Source of the DNA: Riptortus pedestris
Taxonomy: Eukaryota; Arthropoda; Insecta; Hemiptera; Alydidae
Direction: 5' to 3'
Length of the DNA stretch: 64,000 nt
Assembly (NCBI GenBank): GCA_019009955.1
Contig: CM032230.1
Coordinates: 15,913,501 to 15,977,500, forward strand
Part shown: positions 33,560 through 45,155 of the stretch, in pieces
Layout: the number at the start of each line of letters is the position of its first letter
Position numbering within the stretch: position 1 is the stretch's first letter
Made by a program: the position numbers and the translations under genes
Notes under the pieces: generated by a model
Database searches by the model: none
Seen by the model: the letters and a program-made list of their open reading frames with translations, nothing else
Told to the model about the DNA's origin: nothing

Positions 33560-34860
33560 GAGATTAAGTACAAAAAATTATGATAATAATAATAAAGAAA
33601 AGAAAACTAAAGTTAAACATGAGAGTTTATTATTTTATGAATAGAGCTATAATATAATCACGCATGCTTTATAAATAGGAAAAGAAAAAAGAAGGGAGAA
33701 AACACATTCTGCATATGATTTCAGATCGTGATTGTACATTAGTTAAATGGTTTTATTTTGTAGGCAGATAGAGTATTAATGATATGGTTCTTAAAGTTCT
33801 CGTAGCAAACAAATTTGAAATGGAAGTATAGAAGCTCATGGCAGAAACAGGGAGATATGCACAGAATAAAAATTAAAGCATGTATGGAAGATAACAAGGA
33901 CAGATCAAAGGGATTTTAAAACTCTAAGGGGCTGGCAGATAATTTACATATATAATACTATTAAGGCTAAAACAATGCTATGATCATACGGGGCCAACAT
34001 GATCCAAGATAGCGGCACAGTTATATTAAACAAAACAAATATAAATATATGATGCAAATAACTAATAATTTAAAGCTCATGACTACAGATGGGCTGAGGA
34101 TTTGTATTCGGCTGAAACTGTATGGAATTGAGGTAAGAATAGTAAACTAATAGAAGCAAATACTTTCTGTTCTTTAATTTTTTATATCCTTTTCCTGTTC
34201 ATATTGTAATAATCAAAATAAATAATACAATAGAGACTCCAATACTCTAAAAATGGTGGCTACTATTAATATTATGTTCAATAGTATCTATCTTTGAAAA
34301 GGGGGCCTGGCCTCAAGGTGCCACACCCAAGCCATCTGATTTTGCAAAGTTTAAAAGCATGAGGTTGAGAAATCCATAACAGAAATATATATATTTAGAG
34401 AAAATTCTATAGTACTCACTGTAAATGAGCCATTAGAGAGTAGAATAATACACCATATTCCATGTAGCTCTGTTCCAAAGGAAAATTAAGCAGTTAGAAG
34501 AAGCAAGATGGAGGCAGCATGGTGGAGCAGAGGAGAAGGGGGTAGGCAGCCTGCTCCTCCTACAGCTTACCTCATCCAGTGCCTTTATGATAACAAACTT
34601 TTCCAACTGCAAGCACAAATTTATTATTGTTTCTATATAGAAATGCAAATAAAAGTAAATAAATTAGTATATCGTAATAAAAAACAAATAACTACCTATA
34701 GATGTTTTGTTTTTTTCTTTATCCACACGAACATATATGTTGATACAGTTGTAGGCTGCTCTTATCTCTACTCACAGCAGATTTCAATAAACCACCTAAT
34801 GAGATTGTACTCATGATAAGATTTTCATGAATGTCATGTTTCTTCAAATCCCCCCCCTCA
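33560..34860 (+). repeat. Repeat Y, copy b
   Basis: The left part (33560-33760, TGATAATAATAATAAAGAAA to CATATGATTTCAGATCGTG) equals 41290-41490 and 63600-63790. The middle (33770-34040) has the segment with GTTCTCGTAGCAAACAAATT and CACAGTTATATTAAAC-AAAACAAATATA, whose end matches the last codons of the copia pol at 44190. One direct-repeat copy (34195-34432) and the flank with the minus-strand 71-codon frame (34433-34648) follow. Best read as an internally deleted derivative of the copia element plus flank. Confidence 0.65.
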
Positions 34861-34899
34861 CTAGCAAATAACTAAATTGGGGCTCATAATGATAATTTA

Positions 34900-36100
34900 A
34901 TATATTCTTCTATGAAGGATGAGACTTTATCTATTTTAGATGGATTGGGATATGGCCCATAATGCTCTAAAATGATGTAATAATGACATTGCTCATGGAC
35001 ATTTTCACTCTTCTATAGTCGTAATCAGAAAGTAGAATTTGATAACCTAAAATTATTTCAGAATGGCAAACAATCACTTGCATCGTTCCCAAAAGTTCAA
35101 TATTAGGTCCATTAGTTTATATTTATAAACGACCTCTCAGCTAACCTTAAGCATACAATATCTATTCTTTGAGGAGATTCCAGTTTAATTATAAAAGGTA
35201 CTGGCCCAAACAAACTAAAACAAGACAGTTCTGTTGCTATAAAAGCATTATCTGAATTGTTAGTAGCTAATAACTTAGCTATGGACAGATGAAAAACCAA
35301 AATTCTAAATTACAACAAACATTCTTGTGGAGTGCTATCAATGAATAGCCGAGAAATTTTAACAGTCGCCAAGATAAAGGTTTCAAAGGATTGACTGGGG
35401 ACAAATGTGTAGATTAGTTTGGTCAAGTGAGAAACTCAAATCGATTTGCTCCTTATGAAAATGTGTTAAAAAATATCTTCCAATTGAAACTCTATTACTA
35501 ATAAATATGGTTATTCATTAGTCAGTTAACATTTGACATTATGCATTGGGGCAAATTTTAATACTCAAATTGCAGAAGAGAGCAATAAGGTTTATATTTA
35601 ACAGAAAATCGAGAGATTCCTGATGGCCACTCCTTAAGGAATCAAAAACTCCAGAAGAATAGAAAAGGAAACAGGAGGGTTCTGTTGATATTAAAGCATT
35701 ATCAGTTTGGTTAATGACTAAGTGTTGTAAACAGATATTCTAGATTCCAGCAAACATTACTCATCTCCTTTTGTAGTTATATCAATGAGTAATCAAAACC
35801 TTTTTTCCAGTCCCCATGATAAAGCTTTTAGGAGTTACTGTGGAGAAAACCAGATTAGTTTGGTCATGTTCAATAATTAAGAAAGAAACTTAAATTGCTT
35901 TGCTTCTTATTGAAATGTGCTAAAAATATCTTCCTACATATATTACTAATAAATATACTATGATTGTTTCCTTAGTCGGTTCACTTATGGCACTATTCAT
36001 TGGGCTAACACAAAAAATTGAGAGACTACTGTTGGCCACTCCTTAAGGAATCAACAATTTTCTTTTCCTTCAATGTTTTATAGAAATAGTATATTACATA
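34900..36100 (+). pseudogene. CR1/Jockey-like LINE RT, palm to thumb, decayed
   Basis: Joined across frames: NQKVEFDNLKLFQNGKQSL, then FINDLSANLKHTISIL, then DSSLIIKGTGPNKLKQDSS, then VAIKALSE, KTKILNYN, and later a block like FLGVTVDKGLTW near 35370. These correspond to RT motif B and the YINDL block, the YADD region, and the following N.LKT..M.F / YLGV.ID..L.W segments. The YADD box itself is lost (the codons read L-stop-G-D at about 35168). At 35540-35640 comes MHWG....LKLQKRA-like sequence. Stops and frameshifts are many. The same fragment recurs at 46740-46935 and 55690-56172. Confidence 0.6.
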
Positions 36101-36104
36101 ATCA

Positions 36105-36440
36105 TAAAACAAGATGCAAGAAAATGATTCTAGCCCCCAAACACAAACATAAATATTTTGTGAAAACCATATCATATCAGTCATAAAACTCTGTAAGGCA
36201 CTGCCTAAATCTGTTAAAAAATGTTATTGAATAAAAATAAACTAAAGCACATCATGTTTGAAAGACAGCATGAATACTACCAAAAATCTTCTATTATTAA
36301 TTAAATCTACAAAGAATTTGTCTCTTTTAGGTGGTGACAAGTTTCTCGTCATTTATAAAGTGTATCATCTTTTAATAAATCTAAGACTAATAACAAATCA
36401 TGTCAATAATTAAAAATACATTTTTTATATTTGGAGTGTT
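36105..36440 (+). pseudogene. LINE RT 3' end, second copy
   Basis: Counterpart of 28284-28620 (AACAAGATGCAAGAAAATGA onward). Position 36083-36115 also preserves the undisturbed sequence into which X copy d inserted at 27677. Continues into repeat Z. Confidence 0.55.
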
Positions 36441-36481
36441 ATGAAGCTTATAAAATTAATGTATTATCAAAAATTATTAAA

Positions 36482-37045
36482 CTGATAAATCTTATAACGA
36501 ATGCAGACGAGATAAAGTGGTGTTGACTAGGCTTAGAATCGGACATTCACTACTTACACATTCATACCTCATAAACCATAAAGATCGACCTACATGCACT
36601 CACTGTAACACAGTACTGACCATTAAACATCTCCTGACCAACTGCAGACTATGTGAACATTTGAACTTACCCAACGACTTGAACAAACTATTAACAGAAG
36701 GTAGCCCACATACAAATACACTATTAAACCACTTGAAGACAACTGAGATTTATAACAAACTTTAAACCTCACCTACTCCACTCATTTCTCTACGTTTTAT
36801 ATCTCTGTATAATACATTTTTAAACTAGTGTCTTAGACTTCCATCACCCTCATGCCAGGATTTATCTCAAAGTTTATTGTTTCATATAGCATTATTTTAA
36901 CATTTCATTAATTTTATTTCCATGTACTTTATACTATGTCTTAATAATTCTGAAAACATTTTATCTTTATTTTAATTTAGAGAATTCAAATAAATGGTAC
37001 TGAGCGACATCGCCTAGTTGCGGAGCTCTTCAAATAAATAAATTA
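36482..37045 (+). pseudogene. 5'-truncated I-type LINE, 3' end
   Basis: Encodes the C-terminal end after the RNase H of I/R1-type LINEs: VLTRLRIGHSLLTHSYLI, then CTHCNTVLTIKHLLTNC, a Cys/His cluster typical of this position, open to a stop at 36763-36765. A 3' UTR with GCGACATCGCCTAGTTGCGG and a tail TTCAAATAAATAAATTATAA follow. Both flanks are repeat Z, and the unoccupied equivalent is at about 63075-63110, so the borders are 5' truncation near 36502 and tail end near 37045. It is dead on arrival, having only the 3' end. Confidence 0.75.
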
Positions 37046-38146
37046 TAAAAATTTGTTATTTAATTATATGTGAAGAAATTGATGGAGATTATACTAAGAA
37101 ACAAATTAAAGAAAACAAAAAATATTTTGCATATCCAATTACGTTTTTTTATTAACTTTTAATGTAAATAAATACATTTAATTTTATTATAGAACATAAA
37201 ATAACTCTTTGTTCTGGTTTGTCGAGTAAGCCCTAAAACTACTCCATTAAGTCCTGACATGTGCTCAGGAACTTATTTTTATTCATATCATTATTAATTA
37301 CCAGTCCTTGAGTTTTTAGAAAATTTTCCTTAAGGGAGTCAGTTATTGAGATTGTACTCATGATGAAAAATTTTCAAAATTTTTCTTCTAATGTCCATCG
37401 TCACAAACTAGGAGATAAAAATGAGACCCGTTCAAAATTGTTTGTGTATGTATATATATATTTGTCCGTTAACGCTCTAATGGTCACAATTTTTGTCCTA
37501 TCATTACCAAACATGATATATCTATACAAAAAGAAAGAACGGGGTCCAGGGAGAGGGAGGCTTTAAAGGGGGAGAATTTCGAAAATTCATAATAACTCCA
37601 TTATTATGCGTCGGACCGAAAAATTGTATAGAACCAATCTTATTGCAAATTTAATGTTCTATAAATGTTGTTATGTACATTTTTTCATTATCTTGATTAT
37701 TAGCAGAGATATTTGCATTTTTCGTTTTCTGTCCTCAGTAACCCCCCCCCCCTCTCCTACTAATCTCATATTATCAATATTCTATTATGTTATGAAAGTT
37801 CCTAAATAGGAAATATTGTTCTCATTGAACTCTTACGTTTTGAGATAAATGCAAATAAAGATGTACTGGGAAATCTGCTTAGTTAATGCAGACCCTTCGT
37901 GATGGACTTTATTTAGATTCATCCTTGTAAATGTTCTAAGTGTGAGCCATTTGTATTGTTATTGTGTAAAAAAATTGTGTTTTTATTTTTATTTTAAAGA
38001 CAATGTTGATCAATCTTTTTGAATTGATGTTGTCTTATTTATTAACTTCCTTTCGTTCCAAGTGTGAGCTTCAGTAAAGTGACTGTTACTATAGGATATA
38101 AAAAATGATTTATCACATAATTAATTATTTTCAATATTTTGTTTTT
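37046..38146 (+). repeat. Repeat Z, interrupted by X copy g
   Basis: 37046-37317 and 37908-38146 match Z at 63110-63400 (+), 24850-25200 (-) and 57480-57720 (-). Landmarks: GTCGAGTAAGCCCTAAAA and ATTTATCACATAATTAATTA. Confidence 0.7.
37318..37907 (-). repeat. Repeat X copy g, minus strand
   Basis: Left end degraded (AGAAAATTTTCCTTAAGGGA) after a T5 run, right end CAGACCCTTCGTGATGGAC before TTT. A short TA tract lies near 37450, and TCTGTCC-type and GCGTCGGACCGAAAAATTGT landmarks are present. Confidence 0.8.
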
Positions 38147-38787
38147 AGATGATTTCCCTTAAGGGAAATCAACTATTGAGGTTGTACTCATGACGAGATT
38201 TTCAAAATTTTTCTTCAAATGTCCATCGATCCTACCCAGGAGATGACGAAAATGAGGTCTGTTCAAAACTGTGTATATGTGTATATATATATTTGTCTGT
38301 TACCGCTCTAGCGGTCGCAATTTTTGTTTTATCTTACCCAAACTTGATATATAATCGTTTCATACAAAAAGACAGATCAAGCTCGTTAGCGGCTGAAATC
38401 GGATCAGGGGGGGAGGGGGGGGGGTTTAAAGGGGGAGAATTTCGAAAAATTCCTAATATCTCCGTTATTATGCGTCGGACCGAAAAATTGTATAGAACCA
38501 ATCTATTTGCAATAGCAAATTTAATGTTCTATAAATGTTGTTATGTACATTTTTTCATTATCTTGATTATTAACTGAGATATTAGCATTTTTTTAATTTT
38601 CGGTCTTCAGTAAACCCCCACTCCTACTCATCTCATATGACCAATATTCTATTATGCTATGGACCATTTTATTTGAAGCTTAAATACCAAGTATTGTTCT
38701 CATTGAACTTTTAATTTTTGAGATAAATGCAAAAACGTGACACACTTGGGAAATCTGCTTAGTTAACGCAGCCCCTGCGTGACGGAC
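38147..38787 (-). repeat. Repeat X copy h, minus strand
   Basis: Starts AGATGATTTCCCTTAAGGGA after T5 (38142-38146), ends CCCCTGCGTGACGGAC before TTTT (38788-38791). Contains GTTACCGCTCTAGCGGTCGC and a short TA tract at about 38282-38291. Closely related to copy g 240 bp upstream. Confidence 0.85.
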
Positions 38788-38791
38788 TTTT

Positions 38792-41120
38792 GTTTTTATA
38801 ATTATCCTTTATTGAATAACAAGAAATTTACAAAATAATTCATCGTGTTTCTTCTGACCACTGCAATTTTACAAAAAGAAACATAAAATAAAATTTTCTA
38901 TTTAAGTAGATTGTTGTAAATGCAATTGACTAATAGTAGGCAGTCATATTGCAACTTAGTGAATATCAGTTATTTTTAAAAAAATAGAAATTTAAGTGAT
39001 CTTATGAGCTAATAATACTAACAAGTACAGAATTCCTTATGATTATTTAATATGATTAGAGGTAAAATAGGGATTAAGATAAAGGTGTTAACATGTCTTT
39101 AGTCTAGCCTGCTGGACATTTATTCAATCAGTTTCTTGTGTTAGAGTAAAATGTGCTTAGTTTGTTTGTGCACGTACCTTGCAGTGCTTTGTTTGTTATA
39201 ATTACCTATTTCATCAATGAGTGGGTTATTCTTGTGTTTACAAGATTTGAAAAGCTTTGTGGTTAGCTTATGGATATATGTCTTTATCATTGGTAAGTTT
39301 GAAATTTGATGTAATTTTCTTATTCTTGTATGATAGGGAAGATTATAAATAATTTTCAGACATTTGTTTGAAATATTTGTAGCTTTCGTAAATTAGTGTT
39401 TGATATATAGCTCCATATGGGGCAAGCATATGTTAATACTGATCTAATGCACGCTTTGTATAACATTAGTTTATTCACAGCGCTAAGTTTCAATTTACGA
39501 TTAAAGTATGGGTAAATCTGGCAAATAACTTCATTGGCATTATCACACGTTTTATTTATGTGTTCTATGAATGTTAATCCTTTGTCTAACGTTACGCCTA
39601 AATATTTAATATATTTCGACCATGATATAGGATTATTGCCAAAGTTTGATTGCTCTGGAATTTTTGATCTTTTTGTAAAAATAATAGCTTGTGTATTAGC
39701 TTTATTGACTTTGATTATCCACTTAGAAAAAAAATTGGATAATTTGTTGAAGCTACTATGGAGTTGATTTATTATTGTATCTATTATGTAGGAAGGATGC
39801 CTGTGTCGTCTGCAAAAAGAGATAAAGTAGTATTCATAGTTTTAGAAATGTTGTTGATATAAATAATAAAGAGAACTGCACCAAGTGCAGTTCCTTGAGG
39901 TAGGCCTACCTCCATTTGTTTGGTCGATGAATAGGAGTTATTTATTTTGACACAAAATGTTCTATTGCTGATATATGAGTTAATTAGTTTTATCAAATAA
40001 GGGGGGAACTTTAATTCATTTAATTTGTATGTAAGCCCTTCATGCCAGACTGTATCAAACGCTTTCTCAATGTCTAGTACCAAGAGTCCCGTATGTTTTT
40101 TATTATAATAGTCTTTGGTAATGGTGTCTATTAGTCTTGCTAATTGTTTAGTTGTGCTGTCTTTACTTCTGAAACCAAACTGTTCATCTTGTATAATGTT
40201 CTTTTGGGTTAGGTGTTTGCTTATCCATGCTAATATTATTTTTTCTATGGTTTTTCCAATTGTGCTTAGAAGACTGATGGGCCTGAAGCTCTGAGCTTCA
40301 TGTGGATTCTTTCCTGGTTTGCATATTGCTTTTATCACTGCCTGTTTCCAGTTTTTAGGGAAGTGGCCAAGGGTTAAAACCGAGTTCGCTATTTTTTGGA
40401 GGGATTTAATTCCTTCGGGTGGCAAAGTTTTTAGATGGGTATTTTTAATCTTGTCTTCTCCTGGTGATTTGCGAGGTTTGGATTTTTTAATTATTTTATA
40501 TACTTCTGAGTAGATTGTTAATGTTTCTTTAGGGCTATTGGTAGATATTATATTATTTAGGATTTTTTTTGAGCTTTTCATAATTTTGTTCGTCATATAT
40601 TTACTATTAAGATTTAAATTTTGCTTGTGTACGGACTCAAAATTATTAGCTATAAGATTAGCTTAACCCTCTGGGGTTATTTCAGTTTTATTAAGGCAAG
40701 TGATAGGAGTGGAGATATGTTTTTTCTTTGTTTTTAAAAACTTTATGAAGGTCCCACAATTTAGTTCTGTAATTTATTTTAGCTAAGTGAAAATTGAAGT
40801 TTTTTTGTTTTTTTTTATTATTTCCACAAATAATTGCCAATTGCCTTAGAGAAAGCTTTTTCGATTGCATTATAGACTTTATTTTCTGTTTTCTGAAACA
40901 ATCTTCTGAATTTATTCCGAAATTTAAAAATCATGTCAATGACGGGATTCGTATGAGTACTTTTGCTTTTCTTTTTTTTTATGTCGATTGATCTTTCAGC
41001 TGATTGAGTTATTGCTTTGGTTAGGAGCTCAATATACTGTTCTAATGTATCCGGAGAATTAATTTCTGTATTAATAGTGATATTTTGGGAGAAGATTGTA
41101 CGAAATTTGGGCCAGTTTAT
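38792..41120 (-). mobile_element. Jockey-type LINE, 5' truncated
   Basis: Minus-strand element. Its 5' truncation point is near 41120, where repeat Z resumes (GTATATTATATTTTTTAAG). Its 3' end is near 38792, directly after X copy h, with an AATAAAGGATAATTATAAAA-type tail. It holds the last part of the linker after the endonuclease, the full RT and the post-RT region. No RNase H is seen, consistent with the Jockey clade. Confidence 0.8.
39300..41110 (-). pseudogene. Jockey-type reverse transcriptase (ORF2 part)
   Basis: The best preserved stretch, 39784-40596, is open for 270 codons and is the longest intact frame in the window. It contains KSPGEDKIKN, FRPISLLSTIGKTIEKII, LVLDIEKAFDTVWHEGL (motif A), GLPQGTALGAVLFIIYINNI (motif B region) and LFADDTGI (motif C, catalytic FADD). 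A one-base frameshift at about 39785 then leads into NQLHSSFNKLSNFFSKWIIK, YIKYLGVTLDKGLTF and ACIRSVLTYACPIW. Upstream (40600-41110) another frame gives KFRTIF, SPDTLEQYIELLTKAI and a Lys-rich linker with a stop at about 40800. It would copy its own RNA at the target site if intact. As it stands it is truncated and frameshifted. Opposite-strand frames here are shadows. Confidence 0.9.
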
Positions 41121-41473
41121 TGTAAAATGTATATTATATTTTTTAAGTGTTATTAAGAATGTTATAAGATATAATCATTTCTTTAAATTTTGTATTAATG
41201 TCAAGCGGAACCAATTTCATTTATATTACCACACTGTTTTCAAAATTCAGTAAATCTCCACTCCTATTCATCTTAGTTCCAAAACATGTTTCAAATAAAT
41301 GTACGGAGATTAAGAACAAAAAATATGAATAATAAAGAAAAGAAAAATAAAGCTTAAAAAAAGGAGTTATAATATATTCACACATGCTTTATAAGTAGGA
41401 AAGGAAGAAAGAAGAAAACAAACATATTCTGCATATGATTTGCAGAAGTCAGTTCGGATTACATTTTAGATAA
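41120..41473 (+). repeat. Repeat Z into repeat Y, copy c left part
   Basis: Matches 63421-63790 closely (TTAAGTGTTATTAAGAATG, CTTTATAAGTAGGAAAGGAA, TTCTGCATATGATTTGCAGA). It ends at the point where the copia coding sequence starts, after TTAGATAAATG. Confidence 0.8.
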
Positions 41474-44202
41474 ATGCACTAATGTCTGCTGATGGAGATG
41501 TATATGGTGATAAGCACAATTGGTATGTTGATAACGGAGCTACTCATCACGTTACCAAGAGGAGAGAGGTATTCGGAAGCTTTGAAAATTTCTTAGTTCC
41601 AGAAAAGGTTAAAACAGCTAATGGTGATTTTATCCAAGCCATTGGAAAATGATTGGTACTTTTAGAGGCCAAATGTGGAGGAACTTGGGCGAAAATAATG
41701 CTATCAGATGTTTGGTATGTCCCTAGTTTATGCAGAAATTTGTTTTCTGTTCTAACTGCTCAAGATAAACTTGCCAACAGTGAATTAATCTCCAAGCCTT
41801 ATACAATATATTTCTTGAAAATAAATGGTGAGGTAAAGCTGTTAGGTTATAGGCAGAAGTATGGTGGTGAATATAAATTAATGGTTAGGCCTTGTTTAAA
41901 GGAGATTAACTCAGTTTCCCATGATAATCTTTTACAGTTTTATCATGAACACCTTGGCCACCAAAACAAAAGGCATGTCAGGGATTATTGGCTCGTGAGC
42001 TAAGTATAAATTGAATTGGAGCAAAAACTCTTGTGTAGGCTGTATCTATGGCAAAGCTCACAGATTGAAATTTGGAAAGCGACCTAGAACAACGGTACAT
42101 GGTGAGTTGGTTCATGTTGATGTCTGTGGCCCATTTCATTATTCATTAGAAAATAATCAATACTTTGTTCTATTTAAAGATGATTACTCGAGGTTCCGAG
42201 TAGTATATTTCATGAAGAACAAATCTGAGGTGCCAATGAAATTACAACAGTTCATAAAAGAGTGTAAAGCAATGGGACATGCAATCCAAGTACTTCTCAG
42301 TGACAATGGCGGGGAGTTTGACAGTAATGCTGTACGAGGAATTCTCCAAGGGCACGGGATACGACAGAGGCTGACTATGCCCTATACTCCTCAGCAGAAC
42401 GGATGTTCAGAGAGGGACAACAGGACTATTGTAGAAACTGTCAGGGATATTATGCATGCTCATGGTAATATTCCCCAGGGACTATGGGCAGAGATGACAA
42501 ACACTGCTGCTTACATATTAAATAGATCTGGTGTATCGAGTGTTGATAATGTCACCCCTTATGAATTGTGGACTAGAAGAAAACCTAATCTAAAACATTT
42601 GAAGATAATAGGTTGCACATGTTATGCACATATTCCAGGCCACAGAAGGAAGAAAATGGACAGAAAAGCCATGAAAGGAATATTAATTGGCTATGACAAT
42701 GATGACGGGTACAGAATATGGCAAAGGGAAAATAACCTGATTATAATATCAAGAGATGTAGTTTTTGAAGAAAATGAACCAGCTTCATATCAAGCATCTT
42801 TATCCAGTGAAACCCATCAAAACTGGAAGCAAGCTATGTCTGTCGAGATGAGCTCTCTAAGAGAAAACAATACTTGGGTCTTTCAAGACCTTCCCCAAGG
42901 AAAGAGAGTTCTGTCCTGTAACTGGGTTTATAAGTTAAAGACTAATCCAGATGGAACAGTTGACAAGTATAAGGCTCGTCATGTTATTAAAGGTTACGCT
43001 CAGAAGAAAGGAACCGAATATGGGCAAACCTTTAGTCCTGTAGCCAAACCAGGCCAGGACTTTGCTTAGTGTGGCTGCCAACAAAGGTTTGAAGCTGAGA
43101 CAATTTGATGTTTCTACAGCATTTTTATATGGCAAACTCGATAAGGAGATCTATATGGAACAGCCAGAAGGATTCAGTGATACAAGCTCCACAATGTTGG
43201 AATAAGTTTGGTAACTTTTTACTTAGTTAAGGTTTTGTAAAGAGTGTTGCAGACCCCTGTTTTATTTATTAAGAATAATGGTACTAAGAAAATCATCATT
43301 GCTCTATATGTAGATGACGGAATGGTCGCTGCTACTGATGATAATCTGTTGGATGAGTTCCTACAATGCCTGAAGACAGAATTCAAGATCACTGAGAAGT
43401 CTATTTCATATTTCTTGAGGTTTCAAATAGAAAAAAGGTCTAATGGTTATGAATAAATTTTGGAACGATTTGGATGGAATAATTGCAAGCTTGTTTCGAC
43501 TCCAATGCTGAAGGAGAGTAATATAACTCAGGGAAAGCTTTGTCAAATGACGATTTAAAGAGAGTTGTCCATATAGGCAGGCATTGGGTGCACTAATGTA
43601 TCTCATGACAGGTACACGACCAGATATAGCGTATGCAGTTGGAATTGCTTCCAGGACACTGGAGAAACCTAGCAGAGAAGACTGGGTTAGAGTCAGCAGA
43701 ATTTTCAGATACCTCCGGGAACAACAGACATGGGGCTACTGTACCAGCGAGGATACCGCAGTGCCATCCTGGAAGGCTATAATGATGCAGATCTAGGAGA
43801 TGGTATCACTGCTTGCTCTAAATCGGGGGTTGTCTGTACCTATTTCGGGGCAGGAATATCGTAGCAGCCTTCACTAGCAATATCCACTACAGAGGCAGAA
43901 GTTGTTGCAGCTGCAAGAGAACTGACATGGCTGAATAGACTGCTCTCAGGCATTACGAGATTGAAGAGAATCCCTCAGCTTCAAATCGATAATAAAGCTG
44001 CCATAAGACTTGCACAGAATCCGGAATATCATCATAGAACAAAGCATATAAAAACTAGACACTTCTTTGTCAGGGAATTGGTTTCCGAAGGAGAAATTGA
44101 TGTGAAGACAGTCCCTTCTGAATACCAAGTTGTAGATGTAATGACAAAACCATTGCACCAGAAGAGCCACAACGGACTGTGTGACACAGTTATACTAAAG
44201 AA

Positions 44203-44204
<2 letters not shown>
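41474..44204 (+). pseudogene. Ty1/copia pol polyprotein
   Basis: Domains in copia order. Protease core WYVDNGATHHVT (41521-41556; Asn replaces the usual Ser after Asp). GAG-pre-integrase FYHEHLGHQNKRHVRD (about 41939-41986). Integrase with CVGC, the catalytic Asp in HVDVCGP, Asp in LLSDNGGEFDS and Glu in GCSERDNR (42011-42700). RT with NWKQAMSVEM, YKARHVIKGYAQKKG, FDVSTAFLYGKL and the active-site YVDDG (42820-43330). RNase H with TTEAEVVAA and LQIDNKAAIRLAQN, ending at KPLHQKSHNGLCDTVIL. Disabling changes: stop at 41650, frameshifts near 42003, 43055 and 43100, loss of about 60-70 bp between GFSD and QAPQCWNKF (about 43190), and stops at 43454 and in RNase H. LTRs of normal form are not found. 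Both ends lie inside repeat Y. Confidence 0.9.
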
Positions 44205-44243
<39 letters not shown>

Positions 44244-45155
44244 CAAAGATAGGGTTCACAAATAATTAAACCTCAGGACTAAACATAGGCTAAGATTTTT
44301 ATTAGGCTGACTGTATGGAATTGATGTAAGAATAGTAAACTAAGAGAAACAAATGCGTTTTGTTCCTTGTAAATAGATATAGAGGGCATTATCAACTTGA
44401 AAATTTAACTTTTTCTCAAGAAAAGTTACAGATAATTTTAAAGTTAAAGCAAATTGTTAAAAACTGCTAAAAAAAAAAGTTAAAGTTAAGCAAAAACTGA
44501 TTGGGAGAAAGAGAAAATAGAGATCCTCCAATGGCTAAAATATATGTGCTAGTTATTTATTTATCTATTTAAATGAGTAGAATTTCAAAAAATACTCATG
44601 GAGCCAGTGCTAAATATGGAGAACTTTTAGGGACATGGCTCCAGGCCAATTTATCTGTTATTTTTTAAAGCTTTCAATTCACTTTAGGAAGATGGAACAT
44701 TCCAACTTGATACAAGAGTGATGCTAATTATGGGAGGAATAATAAGCTAATAGGAGAGGAATAAACTATGTAAACAGATACTTACCTCTATCTGTGTTGG
44801 ACTACCTGTATTCTACACAGTGGTGGCTATTTCAGATCATTCTATAGAGCCTATGATCAACATTGCGGGAAATAGGGGTACACAGGGAATTCACATAAAA
44901 TAAAGGAATTGCAAGAGAGAAAAGGTTAAACAGTCAAAGATATAAGATGAACTAATTTGAGCAGATATTCTGTCTAATAACAGGGATATATATGTTTTGC
45001 AGGCCTCACTATGTTTACAAATATTTAAGAAAATGATTCCCCGATCTTAAATACTAGCTATAGGCTATTCTGTTAACATTTCAAACAGGAAAAACTTTCC
45101 TGTGCATCACCCTAATTATGCCCATGTATATCTTTAAATTGGTTATAACATTTAT
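44205..45155 (+). repeat. Repeat Y right part and unassigned AT-rich sequence
   Basis: 44208-44241 is (TA)n within the Y segment that follows the copia end (CACAGTTATACTAAAG). 44260-44380 continues Y (GACTAAACATAGGCTAAG, GTAAACTAAGAGAAACAAAT). 44400-45120 has no match I can see elsewhere in the window and no gene. Confidence 0.6.

Noticed and set aside
39534..40513. Plus-strand frames of 64-77 codons
   Set aside because: They are shadows of the Jockey RT on the minus strand.
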